Positions 45,169-57,215 of a stretch of DNA of 64,000 bases are shown here, in pieces; the stretch's first letter is position 1, and the number at the start of each line of letters is the position of its first letter. The stretch comes from Corylus avellana. Its lineage: Eukaryota > Streptophyta > Magnoliopsida > Fagales > Betulaceae. The position numbers and the translations under genes are program-made. The DNA lies in contig NC_081542.1 in assembly GCF_901000735.1 (NCBI RefSeq), positions 30,486,838-30,550,837 of the forward strand, read 5' to 3'. The notes below the pieces were generated by a model. That model saw nothing but the letters and a program-made list of their open reading frames with translations. It searched no databases and was not told the origin of the DNA.

Positions 45169-46463
45169 CGATAAGCACTGAATAATGCACATTCAAGCCC
45201 CTTAACTCGCATATGTTAATTCTTTAGCGTTGTTATTTGTTTGATTTTATTTTGTTTTAGTGTTTTCAGGTTCTTAGGGAGAATATAAGAAAAACCATTG
45301 ATTGTGGGCCTAAAATGCGCTTTGAGAAGACCTAGCATACGTCTTAGTATTTTGACCATAACTTTTTACTCGAGTATCGGATTGATGTGAAACTAGTGGC
45401 ATTGGAAATCGGATTCAAAATTATACAAATTATTGTGAAATACAAATTTCTTAATTCGGACGTTTTCTATGCCAAAATTTTCCCGCAAGATAAGAGTGCA
45501 AAACAGCTACATGCATAGGTGCACTCAAGCGCACCACAAGTGAGATCGAGCGCACTCGGGCTTCCAGCATGCAGAAAGAGCCCAAATCCACCCTTAAGTA
45601 GGTTTTCAGTCTCCTATTCCAACTGGGATAGTGCATTGATGTAGCCCTTTCCAAGTAACAATGGTTTAATTGTATTTCAATTTGAGTTTTTCTATATTCA
45701 TGATGGTTGTACAACTGTGAGAATTGCTTTTAATGTTTATATTCAATTATTATGAAATTCTTCTCTTGTCTTAGAAAGTCTTTTATATTGAATGAACTCA
45801 ATCCTTCATATTTTCTATGATTATGTGAATGATTGTTATACAACGGTTTTAACTGACATATGATCACGAGAGTTAAGTAGGCCATGCCTAGGGCAGACGA
45901 ATTATACTACACCCTAGTTTAGTATAATTTAGGTAGACAGTTCGTGCCAACCGAAGATGGGTTCTACTATTTCCTTGATTATATGTAGCCTATTAACGAA
46001 TTAAATAATCCATACCTAGGGAAGATGAATCATACCGCATCTTAGTGATTAGGTAAATGGTCCATGCCAACCGAAGATGGGTTATAGTTATTTCTTAAAT
46101 GATGATATTTTCTTGATTACTCGAATGAGACGAGCCCTATATCATGCATAATATGAATTTCCCTTATTAATTTGTGATTGATCATTGCTATGCTGTGAGT
46201 GGTGAAATCAATCCCCTATTCTTTCTCTCATCACTACTATCTTTACTTTTATGTCTTTAGTTTTATGCATTTAATTTAGTTATAAATAAAATCAAATCAA
46301 ACTCTTTTAATTAAGTTATATTTAATTTTGAAAAGCTTGATAACAACACCCCGCAGTCCTTGAGGTTCGACGCCCTCAACATAGCTTTATCCTACAAGGA
46401 TTCGTTCTATTGCGAGTGATTCTTTTTATTATTGATTATTTTTGGACACAAAAGACTGCATCA
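45169..46463 (+). mobile_element. Solo LTR, family B-type
   Basis: Flanked by GTTAC on both sides (45164-45168 and 46464-46468). It starts CGATAAGCACTG (first base probably mutated from T) and ends GACTGCATCA. Two copies of GCCAACCGAAGATGGGTT (about 45950 and 46068) are the inverse of the paired motif in the LTR at 33845-35373, and the last 150 bp also match that LTR. No internal region. Confidence 0.9.
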
Positions 46464-46468
46464 GTTAC

Positions 46469-47590
46469 CAAGTTACATAAAAGAGTAAACATGCTCATAT
46501 CATACGCGTGCTTGGTCAGCTACCATATCGCATGTTTTTAAGGAAAGTAGTCGTAAGTATTTACTTACCTCGTACGCTCGCTTGAGTCATTCAACATTTT
46601 GAATCCCTGCTATAACAAAACATGCCTATTGTTATACGCAGTGTTAGAGGGTTTGATAAAGACACAAAAGGTCCTAATTGAATATACCTTGCTAAAAGGT
46701 CACAATACCCTACTTTTACGCATTTTGGGCTTTGGTCGAACGTTATGTCCAAGGGGCAAACGTTCGGTCACGGGGGCGAACGTTCGGCCAGAATAGGTAG
46801 AGAACCTTTGGGTAGAGTAAAAAATGCCAAGTTTGGGCTTTTATCCTCAGGTCACCATATTAAAAAAACTACACCCTAGGCTTTAAACAAGTTCATACAC
46901 ATAGTGAAGCATGACATGCAAGAAAACCAAAGAAATAATAAGCGTTTCTAAAACATTTGAGAACCACTCTTTTCCTCCAAGGGGCAAAATAGCACAAGCA
47001 CATTAGTCATGTCATCTTTACAAACTTGAAGAAAGTAAGGATAATAGCAAGATAACATAAAAGCTTAGTGAAAGTTCAAGAGTTACCTTGAAGATAACAA
47101 AAATCCCCCAAAACCTTATTCTTCCTCTCAAGAAACTCTCCTCTCACTTTTGGGTTAGGGTTTCTAGTGTAAGGGGAGGCTGAGGGACGGATGGGGGGTA
47201 TTTATAAGGGTGAGAAGGCATGCTCTCTTCTGCAAGGATGGAGAATGGGTTAAAAATAATTTTCAGACTATCATCGAATGTTCGGTACTATGGACAAACG
47301 TTTGGTGTACTATAACAAAGTGGTCTTCGGGTTGCAGGTGGAACGTTCAGTCAATACCCAGTGGGTCAAACTTTGGTCAACGAAGCTGTGGTTCCTTGCC
47401 GAACATTCGCACTAAGGACATGATCGAATGTTCGGCCAGAGAGTTTGAATTCGAGTTTTAGGGCTAATTTCAAGTGAGGGCTTGGTTTAAGGTTAAGGCA
47501 CACCCTTGGAGTTTACAAAAATGGTTTCCTAGGCTGAAGTATAACGGTTGATTTTGGGATAAATAATTCTTGAAAATTTGGGGCATCACA
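46469..47590 (-). mobile_element. Partial long LTR, chromovirus-like
   Basis: On the minus strand it starts TGTGATGCCCCAAATTTTC at 47590, has a TATA box (47199-47206), and has AGGTAAGTAAATACTTACG near its far side. The GAACGTTCGG motif recurs at least five times (46735-47430). It was entered by the solo LTR at 45169, and 45085-45163 is probably its continuation. The other end is not identified. Confidence 0.55.
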
Positions 47591-47627
47591 AAACTTAACC
47601 CGTATGGGATAGAATGATCGAAACTAA

Positions 47628-48037
47628 TGCAACGTAAGCTCGTGATAGACAAGAATAATAGAAAGAAGAAGGGATAAATATTCCTAAGATCGTGAGACTA
47701 TCAACAAATCAAAGAAATATTCTCTAAACGCTACATTCAATCTAGGGTTTGAAGGAAAATAAAGAAGAAACTCAACTCTGAGTATTCTTATTGAAGAAAA
47801 TCAAATAATAATCAAATGTTACGTTCTCAGGGTTATAAGCATGTATTTATCGCCCCAAGAAACCTAAACCTAATAGAAAACATAATTAATGTCGGTTTAT
47901 GAGTCTACACTGGTCGTCCGGACAGGACATAATGTCGTCCGGACGGTCAGGGAAATAAAGCAGTAAATAACAGAAAATAACATAGGCGTCCGGATGGGCT
48001 ACGGACAAGGACTTCAGACGAGGCTCTCGGATGCATC
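47628..48037 (-). mobile_element. Partial LTR, gypsy family C
   Basis: Inverted match to about 3625-4032 (TGCAACGTAAGCTCGTGATAG at the terminus, TCGTCCGGACGG motifs inside). It is cut at 48037 by the Athila-like LTR, which starts at 48038 after GCATC. Confidence 0.85.
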
Positions 48038-49650
48038 TGTTAAGTGCTAAAATATTCATATTTTCAGCCCTTAACTTACATGTTTTAATCCTTTAGTTTT
48101 AGTTAATTAGACCATTTTAATTCCTTTTTGTGTTTTCCATACTTTTGCAAGCTTTTGGAAGAAAATGAAATAAATCTGGAAGATTTGGGCTCAAAGAAAG
48201 AAAATGGGAAAAGTTGGAGCCCCTGACACTGCGATCGATCACAGGTTCCCTGCGATCAAGCGCAGTACTAGAGAAGACAAGGCATGAAGCGGCCACGAGC
48301 ACTCGAGCGCACAACTGTCACGCCCCCGATTAAGGTGAATAGGGGAAACACAAACTTAAAAGGAAATTGCAACAATTAAGGAATATAAATATTAAATATC
48401 ATTACATTAATACTAACCCAAGGAAGATAGGAAGGCAAAAGTTATATAGAACTAGTGTTTTAATATGAACATTTATACGATCTTGTATACATATGAGCTG
48501 GGAATCATATGTATACCCACCCATAACCAAAAGTGACTACTGCAGGGAGGTTATAACCTTCCCATGCGTCAAATGTCCTCCTATATACAAAATGACAAAA
48601 TTTGTGCAGTCTACAAAAAAAACCAAAAGTCTGCACAGCAATGGCGATCCTTGCAACCTATTGGAATCCCATGCTCTAAAACCCCTACGGCTCCGCAAAG
48701 TAGTAGGTCCATGTGTCCCAACCATAAGGCCATATGATCGGGTCCTCAAGTATGAGGACACCTACAGGAAGCCCCATTCTTAGAACTATTATGTACAACA
48801 GCATCTGAAAAAATAAAGGGGAAAGGGGTGAGTTCGACAACTCAGTAAGTAGCCACAACACCAAAATGTAATAAAACATGCTATGCAGATTTTATGCCAT
48901 AATCTCAGTTATGCACAAATAAAATAATTGACAATTAATACAAGAATCGCGAGTAAATATGGGATATGCAAGCAATTCCTTTTTGCTTTTCTTCCAAAAC
49001 TACTGTTTTATCCTTTTGATCCGACACCACAAATTTACCGTGAGCAGCGCATGTTGGCTTGTCCCGAAGGACCTATATGCTCATCCTATCGTCATAGGGG
49101 AGAGCTACCAGGTTGGGAACTTCCCTAGGTGAAGGCCACCTGGCCGGTAGCACACACCTTCTCGTAACCGTCCTTCGGTGTGCTTGCCATGCTACCCTAT
49201 ACGGTACCGATCGTCACTATAATCGTGTCTCGGGTTAAACATTTATAACCATGAATGCATATATAACATTTCATATGATCTGTAAGCACATCTGTAACTG
49301 TATGCTATGCCATGAACTTTGAGAGCTCTTTTTATTCATAATTGCAGTCATGCATAAATCATGAAATAGGGTAATTGTAACACGTAAAATTCTTAAACAA
49401 TGACATATGATTGAATAAAACTTGGCATTAAAATATAAAAGGATGTGCAATTGAAAATCATGTAAGTGAATTCTTTATAAAATCCCCAACATTTTTTCCA
49501 AAGATTTATAATAAATTTGTTGGGGTTTTTTGGTGTTGTGTCCCCTTACTTGGATTTGATGTTGGCCTAAGTCGAGTCGTCCTTTCACCTAAATAAATTG
49601 CAAGGATGAATTTAGAGGAGTATATTAAAGTTTTAGTCAAATTTTTTTTT

Positions 49651-49748
49651 TATATATATATATATATATTTGTGTGTGTGTGTGTGCGTTCGCGCGCGCG
49701 CGTGTGTTTGTACGGACCCCCCATGTGTAAGCATATAAGGTCATATCC

Positions 49749-49782
<34 letters not shown>
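49651..49782. repeat. Compound (TA)n-(GT)n-(CG)n microsatellite
   Basis: TA, GT and CG dinucleotide runs lie side by side at 49651-49703, with a second long (TA)n at 49750-49782, inside the 3' LTR. Confidence 0.9.
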
Positions 49783-49788
<6 letters not shown>

Positions 49789-50616
49789 CATGTGAGGTGC
49801 TAATCATTTATCTAACAAGTCTTACACATATAAAAATATTTATTATTGTTATTTTATGGATGTATAAAATCTAATCACAAAAACATTATAATAACTTATG
49901 TGAACTTATAAAAAAATCTGTCTAAACAAAATATTGCATATATATATAATCTTTATTAAAGCTACAGAACTAATATATCAATAATAAGAGTAATTTCTTC
50001 AAACTCCTTAAATACCCACCCATACAAGAATCCTAAAATACCCATAAGAAGCAAATAATAACCTATCCTAAATCTCTTTCCAACAAAAAAAAAAAAAATG
50101 ATAATAGAGAAAAAAGGGGGAACAGTGATCCTCACCGTTGCTGTGCTAACGTGGGGTTGGAAGAAAAAAAACTTGAAGTCACCTCCTGCTTGTTTTCCCT
50201 ACTGTGTGGTCGTGAGAAAAAAGAAAAAAAGAAAAAAAAAAAGGTTTTGGGGTATTTATAGTCTAATCAGGAGAGTTGGGAGAGAGATATAATAAAAAAA
50301 AAAAAAAAAACAAACTAAGAGACAAGTGTCAAAAATGGATATGAGGAAAATCCATGCAAAATGACAAATGTCCATTACGTGGAAGCCTTCATCTTATGCA
50401 TGAAATACAAGTGGCAAATGAATTAAAAGGGTAAGACACATTGATAAAATTGGCTTGGAGGCTACTTTTTTTTTTTTTTTAAGCAATAAATCCTCCTAAA
50501 ATTTAGGAGACTCCCAATTATTTAATAGGCTAAAAATCCCACTAATACTCTCCTAACTAAAAGAGTCCTCTTTATATATATATATATATATATATATACA
50601 CCTATCACGTACCATG

Positions 50617-52097
50617 TTTTTTTTTGAAAAAAAGTGGTAATACTCTTTATTCATAGTTGAACAAGAATACAAGAGCCTTAGCTCTAAGAAAAAAGAGCAT
50701 TAAGCTCTAAATGAACAATATTGGAAATACAAGTTGGAATTTCCTCAATCCAAATATTGTCTGTGGCCGTCCGAACTGCCTCCTTTGCCAATACATGAGC
50801 CGCTTTGTTTGCGTCGCGCTTGACATGGCCTATCTTCCAATGTCGGTGGGATCTCAAAACCATCTTGGTGTCTTCCACAATGCCCATACTTTAACCAGTT
50901 TTGGTTTGTCTCCCCAATGGCCTTGACTACCGACATCGAATCTCCCTCAAGCAGAATCTCGAAAAAGCCTAACTCCCGACAGAATTCTGCTGCGTGTAGA
51001 GCTGCAAGGGCTTCCCCCGTGACAGGTTCATGGATTGCATGGATCGTCTTATTTTTTGCTGCTAGAACGTGGCCTCTTTCATCCCGTACAATCACGCCAA
51101 TTCCCATGCAATTATTGACGGTTGAGAGTGCAATATCCCAATTGGCTTTGAAGAAACCTGGGGGTGGAGCCTGCCATTTTGACTTCGTTTCTACAGACCC
51201 CACGTCTCCGCAATTTGTCACAAGAGTGTTTGCCTGAGAGAATTGTAAAAGTCGGTCCCTGGCCAGATTTGCAACAACAGTTGGATGAGTAAACTCCCCC
51301 CCATGCAATGCAGAATTTCGACGTTGCCAAATCTCCTTAGACGTAAGAACAAAAATATTCAGGACTTCCTCTTCATAACGTTGTGATATTGCTTCAAACA
51401 GGTCCAGAATAGTGCTGCAATGCAGACTACATTTTTGAAGCTTCCTGATACTAGATCCCCATACGTCTTGTGCCGATGGGCAGGCCCATAGAATGTGATG
51501 GGCTGTTTCCCTCTCTTGACAGCATAAGAAACATAATTCTTCCTCAAGAACACCTCTTCGTTTGAGATTATCCTTAGTGGGGAGGATATTTTTGCAAGCT
51601 CTCCAAAAAAATACTTTTGATGAATTCGGGACCTTCAAACTCCAAAGAGTCTTCTAGACCTCCTTTCCTCTTCCTTGGTTAGAACCCTCTCCATTCTTTC
51701 TATCTTAGCGCTCCTTCTCAATATGGTACGCACTTTTTACAGAAAATTCCCCGGAGTTTGTGGAGTACCAAATCATTTTATCCGGTAGTTGGTAGCTGCT
51801 AATAGGTATATTGCAAATAATTTCTGCCTCCACCTCACCAAAGATATCCCGAATCAAGGCCTTCTTCCATTGAGTAGGATTTGTATCTAACAATTCAGCC
51901 ACCTTCGCTTCCTCGGACAGAATTCTACATGGTGCCTGAATGGAGTAAGTTGTCGGACGAGGAAGCCACTTATCTCCCCAAATTGACACTGAGTGGCCAT
52001 CTGGGAGAGATAAAATCTCCCCAAATGAAGGGACTACATTTGGGGAGAGATAAAATTTCCACTCTGGGACGAGGAAGCCACTTATCTCCCCAAATAG
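50617..52097 (-). mobile_element. 5'-truncated L1-type LINE (ORF2 C-terminus) in the LTR
   Basis: The minus strand encodes the end of LINE ORF2. It begins with SVSIWGDKWLPRPTTYSIQ, then an zf-RVT region (DKMIWYSTNSGEFSVKSAY, SKVFFWRACKNILPTKDNL, CFLCCQERETAHHILWACP). An RNase H domain follows (GVIVRDERGHVLAAKN, EALAALHAAEFCRELG, LEGDSMSVVKAI; a frame change near 50890 leads to HVKRDANKAAHVLAKEA). The 3' end has AATAAAG and an A-tail at 50617-50627. Comparison with the uninterrupted LTR (62032-62046) shows about 10 target bases missing rather than duplicated. A 29-bp segment is repeated at 51955-51983 and 52067-52095 near the truncated end. Stops interrupt the frame, so it is inactive. Confidence 0.9.
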
Positions 52098-52332
52098 GAA
52101 GAGATAAAATCTCTTCCTATTTTTTAGGAGATCTACATGATATTTAATTGGATAAAAACTCACCTAAAGTTCTATTCTAATGGCTTTTCTATATATGAGT
52201 ATATAAATATTCACATTTATATATAATCACATGAATTAAATTCAGCAACTATATATATATATATATATATATATAAACAAAAATGCTTTATAATTTTATT
52301 TTAAATCAAACAAAAATCTACGAGATGTCACA

Positions 52333-52346
52333 TCCTCCCCTCCCTT
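52333..52346 (-). other. Polypurine tract
   Basis: Minus-strand AAGGGAGGGGAGGA lies immediately before the 3' LTR, the position where plus-strand DNA synthesis is primed. Confidence 0.85.
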
Positions 52347-52447
52347 ATGAAATTCCGTCCTCGGAATTTGCTTAGTCTATATAAATGCACCACATTGCAA
52401 TTGTTGTCATATACATAAATCTATCCACTAGTGCATACCTTATATTC

Positions 52448-55400
52448 TAATAATTCTCAGCAAACAGAAAAGGGTATTTCTTGCGTATCTCATCTTCTAA
52501 TTCCCACAAAGCTTCTTCGATTTAATGATTTCTCCACAAAACTTTCACTAGTGGAATGCTTTTCATACGAAGCTCTTGGACCTTGCGATCTAATAATTTT
52601 ACCGGAACCTCTCATATGCCAAATCTCCTTGTAACTACAAGGGTTCATATCAAATTACGTGTGAAGGGTCAGAGATGTATTTTCTCAGCATAGAGATGTG
52701 AAAGACATTATGTATATTTGCAAGTCCCGGAGGTAAGGCTATATAGTAGGCCATAGGACCTACTTTCTCCAGAATTTCAAACGGTCCGATGAAGCCGGGG
52801 TTCAACTTCCCTTTCTTAACAAATCTAGTGACTCCCTTCATTGGTGCCACTCTAAGGAACACTTTGTCACCTTCTGCAAATTCCAAGCTTCTTTGACGTA
52901 TATCTGCATAGCTTTTCTGTCTGTCTTGAGCTGCTGACAATCTTTGTCGGATTAAAACAACTTTATCTATGGTATCCTGCACAATATCTGGTCCTAAAAT
53001 TCTTCGTTCTCCAAGCTCGTCCCAATAAAGTGGGCATCGACATTTTCGTCCATCCAATACTTCATATGGAGCCATTCCAATGCTTGCTTGATGGCTGTTA
53101 TTGTAAGCGAATTCCATCAAAGGGAGATAGCGTGCCCAGCTACCCCTGAAATCTGGTACACAGGCTTGTAACATGTCCTCAAATGTTTGGATGGTCCTCT
53201 CTGACTGTCCGTCAGTCTGAGGGTGATATGCAGTACTAAATCGCAACTTAGTCCCCATTGCTTCTTGTATACTCTTCCAAAATCTTGACGTGAAACGAGG
53301 ATCTCTATCTGACACTATTGATTCAGGTACTCCATGTAATCGAACAATCTCCTGTAAATACAGTTTTGTCAGCTTCTTCAGTGAGTATTTCACCTTTATT
53401 GGAATAAAGTGAGCGACTTTAGTCAACCTATCCACAATCACCCATATTGCATCGTACCCCACCTGAGTTCATGGTAACCCACTAAAAAGTCTGTGGCTAT
53501 TGCTTCCCATTTCCACATCGGTATTTCTAAAGGTTGCAGTGGTCCTACAGGTCTTTGATGTTTTGCTTTGGTTTGTTGACATGTCGAGCATCGCCTTACA
53601 AATTCAACAATGTCCCGCTTCATTCCGTTCCACCAAAAATGCTCCTTAAGATCCCAATACATTTTAGTGCCTCTTGGGTGTACTATATATGGTGAGACAT
53701 GTGCTTCCTCAAATATTAGCTTCTTTATCTCCTCATTATTAGGTACACAAACTTTATTCTGGTATCTGAACAAACCATCTAATGTGGTACCAAAACCCAA
53801 GACCCGGCCTTTGTTGGCTCTCTCCTTAATTTGAATGATCTCTTCATCTTTTTCTTGAGTCACATGGATATCCTCCAGTAGTGTGGATTTAATCTCGAGT
53901 TTCACCATTAACGCTTGCACCTCTCCTATCACGATCTCCATATTGAGCATCTCAATGTCCCTTTTTAGATTATGGGGCAAGGCTTTTAAACATGCTATCT
54001 CACTTCTTGATTTTCTGCTTAGGGCATCTGCAACCACGTTGGCTTTCCTGGTGTGGTAATTAATTACACAGTCGTAGTCCTTTATTAACTCCAGCCATCA
54101 CCTCTACCTTAAATTCAGTTCCTTTTGCATGCATAAGTATTTAAGACTCTTGTGATCTGTATAAATTTCGCACTTCACCCCGTAAAGATAATGTCTCCAG
54201 ATTTTTAATGCAAAAACTACTGCAGTGAGTTCCAAATCATGGGTGGGATAATTCAGCTCATAACTTTTAAGTTGTCAAGAGGCATATGCTACTACTCTGT
54301 CATTTTGCATGAGGACGCAGCCAAGCCCATTTCTGGAAGCGTTGCTATAAATAACAAATCCACAAGATTCTGATGGAAGCGTTAAGATTGGAGCAGTTAC
54401 CAACTGCCATTTTAGTTTTTGAAAACTTTGCTCACATTCATCAGTCCAAAAAAAAACGAGCATTCTTTCTTGTCAAAGCAGTCAGAGGTCCAGACAATTT
54501 TGAAAAACCTTCTACAAAAGGCCAATAATAGCCAGCCAGACCCAAAAAACTTCTAATTTCATGTACATTGGTGGCTCTCTCCCAATTTACTATAGCTTCA
54601 ATTTTCTTGGGGTCTACTGAGATACTGTCTTTTGATACTACATGCCCGAGAAAGTGACTCTATCCAACCAAAACTCGCACTTTGAGAACTTTGCGTACAA
54701 CTGTTTTTCTCTAAACCTTTGCAAAACACACCTCAAATGGTCTTGATGTTCTTTCAAGCTTTTGGAGTAGATTAAGATATCATCAATGAACACCACCACG
54801 AATTGATCTAAGAAATCATGGAATACTCGATTCATTAGGTCCATGAATGCTGCTGGGGCGTTAGCTAATCCAAATGGCATTACCAAATACTCATAAAGGT
54901 CATATCGGGTGCGAAAAGGCATCTTCGAAGTATCTTCCCTCCTTATCCTCAACTAGTGATACCCTGAACGAAGGTCAATCTTTGAGAAAATCAGAGCACC
55001 CTTCAGCTGGTCGAACAAATCGTCTATGCGAGGTAGTGGATATCTATTTTTGATGGTGATTTTGTTAAGTTCCCGGTAGTCAATACACATTAGGAAAGTA
55101 CCATCCTTCTTTTTTACAAAGAGCACTGGTGCTCCCCATGGCGATACGCTAGGGCGAATGAATCTTTTGTCTAACAATTCTTGTAGATTGGTCTTCAATT
55201 CTTTTAATTCTGCTGGTGCCATCCTATTGGGTGCCTTGGATAATGGAGCTGCTCCCGGAATTAAGTCAATGCAAAATTCTATCTCTCTGTCAAGAGTAAG
55301 TCCTGGAAAGTCTTATGGAAAGACATTAAGAAATTCTTGCACCACAGTTATCTCTTCCATTTTTCTCTCCTCTTGAGGCGACTCCTTTAAGCATGCCAGG

Positions 55401-56872
55401 TAGACTTGACATCCTTCTAGTAATAATTGCTTGGCTTGTGTTGCTGAGATTAGTTGTGGAGTAGTGCCCACCTTGGTTCCCACAAATTTGAATTCGGAGT
55501 CAGTTGGAAATCTGAAAATTACCTCTTTGTTGTGGCAATCAATGATGGCATGATTGTTTGATAACCAATCCATTCCGAGGATAATATCGAACCCTTCCAT
55601 ATCAAATACTAGCAAATTAGCCGCGAGGGTTCTTCCTTCAATAAGAATTAGGTAACCCAAGCCTATTTTCCTGCATAACACTGATTTGCCTACCGGGGTA
55701 GATACTAGTACTCCTACTTCCATTGGTTCTCTATTAATACAAAATCTCCTAGCATACTTAGCTGATATAAAAGAATGAGTAGCTCCAGAATCGAATAAAA
55801 CCATAGCCTTGCCAATAAGGAGAGATAGAATACCTGTGACTACTCCATTCTCCGTTTCTGCTTCACCTAGTGTGAGGGCATAAACCCTGGCTTGAGTGGG
55901 TGGTATGCGATTATTCCCTGCCTGTAGTGATGCAGCACCTCCTTTTGCCTTTGGGCAATTCCGTACAAAGTGACCGGATTGACCGCATCGGTAGCACATG
56001 TTAGTCCCTGTACGACACAGTCCGTAGTGGGGGCATTGGCATTTTGGACAGGGCATGCCGATGGCTGAACTCGGTCCGTTCCCCATGGGTTTGATTCCCT
56101 GGTTATTTCCGTTCAGTCTTCGTTTCCATCCAGCTTGGTTTTGATTTGGTTGGGGTGCAGCCCTCTTTCGTGTTTCCGCCATTGCCAAAGCATTTCTCTT
56201 CACACTCTCCTCAGCTAGGGAGGCCTTGTTGACTAATTTCACAAAATCTCAAATTTCAAAGCATACAACATGTTCATGGATTTGTGGGTTGAGACCCTGT
56301 TCAAACTTCCTTACTTGATTTTGTTCATCAACCACCAAGGAGGGAGCAAAGCGAGCCAATTCATTGAAGTGGCCAGCATACTGAGTGACTGTCATATTTC
56401 CCTGGGTGAGGTCCATGAATTCTCGAGCCTTCACGTCTCTGAGTATCTTGGGAAAATATTGCTGGAGAAATTCTATCTGAAATCGCGACCAAGAGATTGC
56501 TTCCTCCATGCCTAGTTCTTGAATTAGTAATACCTTCTTGGCGGTCCACCAGTGCCTGGCTTCACTTGACAGTCGATAAGCAGTGTATTGTACTTTTTGT
56601 TCTTCCGTGCACCTTGCGAGTCGCAAAATTTATTCCACGTTGGTCAGCCAATTTTCGCACTCCATAGGATCTCGTTTCCCATCGAACGGAGGAATGGGGA
56701 GTCGCTCGAAGCATTTGAATGGGCAGCCACATTCCTCCTCACGCGGTGCTTCTCTTCTAAGATCAATTATGGCCGTGACGAATTGCCTAGCCCTAGATTG
56801 AAACATTTGAGCCATATCTGGGGTAGCCTCCACTTCCAAACCTTGGGATGATCCTTCTCCTTCTTCTGCCAT
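52448..56872 (-). pseudogene. Chromovirus gag-pol polyprotein, decayed
   Basis: ATG at 56872 (MAEEGEGSSQGLEVEATPD). Gag core at 56626-56270; CCHC knuckle CYRCGQSGHFVRNC at about 55960-56000; protease with LFDSGATHSF (about 55775-55804). The RT runs from 55220 to 54640 with [21 protein letters not shown] and the FIDDIL active-site motif. RNase H at 54460-54050; integrase with an H-H-C-C zinc domain (53740-53570) and a core including SDRDPRF and [12 protein letters not shown]-terminal chromodomain (about 52600-52448) reads RKVQELRMKSIPLVKVLWRN; such domains target integration by binding histone marks. Most domains remain in one frame but with stops at about 56628, 56244, 55312 and 54953. A stretch at 54450-54650 is out of frame, the frame changes again near 53460, and stops break the chromodomain region. 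The fixed order with chromodomain identifies the Tekay/Del lineage. Inactive. Confidence 0.93.
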
Positions 56873-57020
56873 GACTCTGTAACGTGTCCAAAATTAAAGT
56901 TTCCTATTTAACTACTAGCAAAAATTTAAATCATAAGCATAGTGATGCAATCTGACCTAATCCTGGGTTTCCACGTTAGTTCCTAGGTTAAAAATACAAG
57001 TCAAACTTATAGTTGACTTG

Positions 57021-57032
57021 TCTCTAATACCA
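57021..57032 (-). other. tRNA-Met-type PBS of the chromovirus
   Basis: Minus-strand TGGTATTAGAGA lies four bases inside the 5' LTR. It agrees with TGGTATCAGAGC at ten of twelve positions. Confidence 0.8.
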
Positions 57033-57215
57033 CACTTGTCACGCCCCCGATTAAGGTGAATAGGGGAAACGCGAACTTAAAAGGAAATCGCAACAATTAA
57101 GAAATATAAATATTAAATATCATTACATTAATACTAACCCAAGGAAGATAGGAAAGCAAAAGTTATATAGAACTAGTGTTTTAATATGAACATTTATAAG
57201 ATCTTGTATACATAT

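Larger units (their letters stand above)
48316..52332 (-). mobile_element. 3' LTR of the chromovirus, containing a LINE
   Basis: The LTR proper is about 2.5 kb; 50617-52097 is a LINE insertion. A minus-strand TATA box (TATAAATA, 50253-50260) lies between two A-rich tracts. Simple repeats at 49651-49782 and 50572-50597. Confidence 0.9.

Noticed and set aside
48493..48783. ORFs at 48493-48783 and their counterparts near 59953-60223
   Set aside because: They lie inside the chromovirus LTR on both strands, and the LTR pair has indels that break the frames; not genes.
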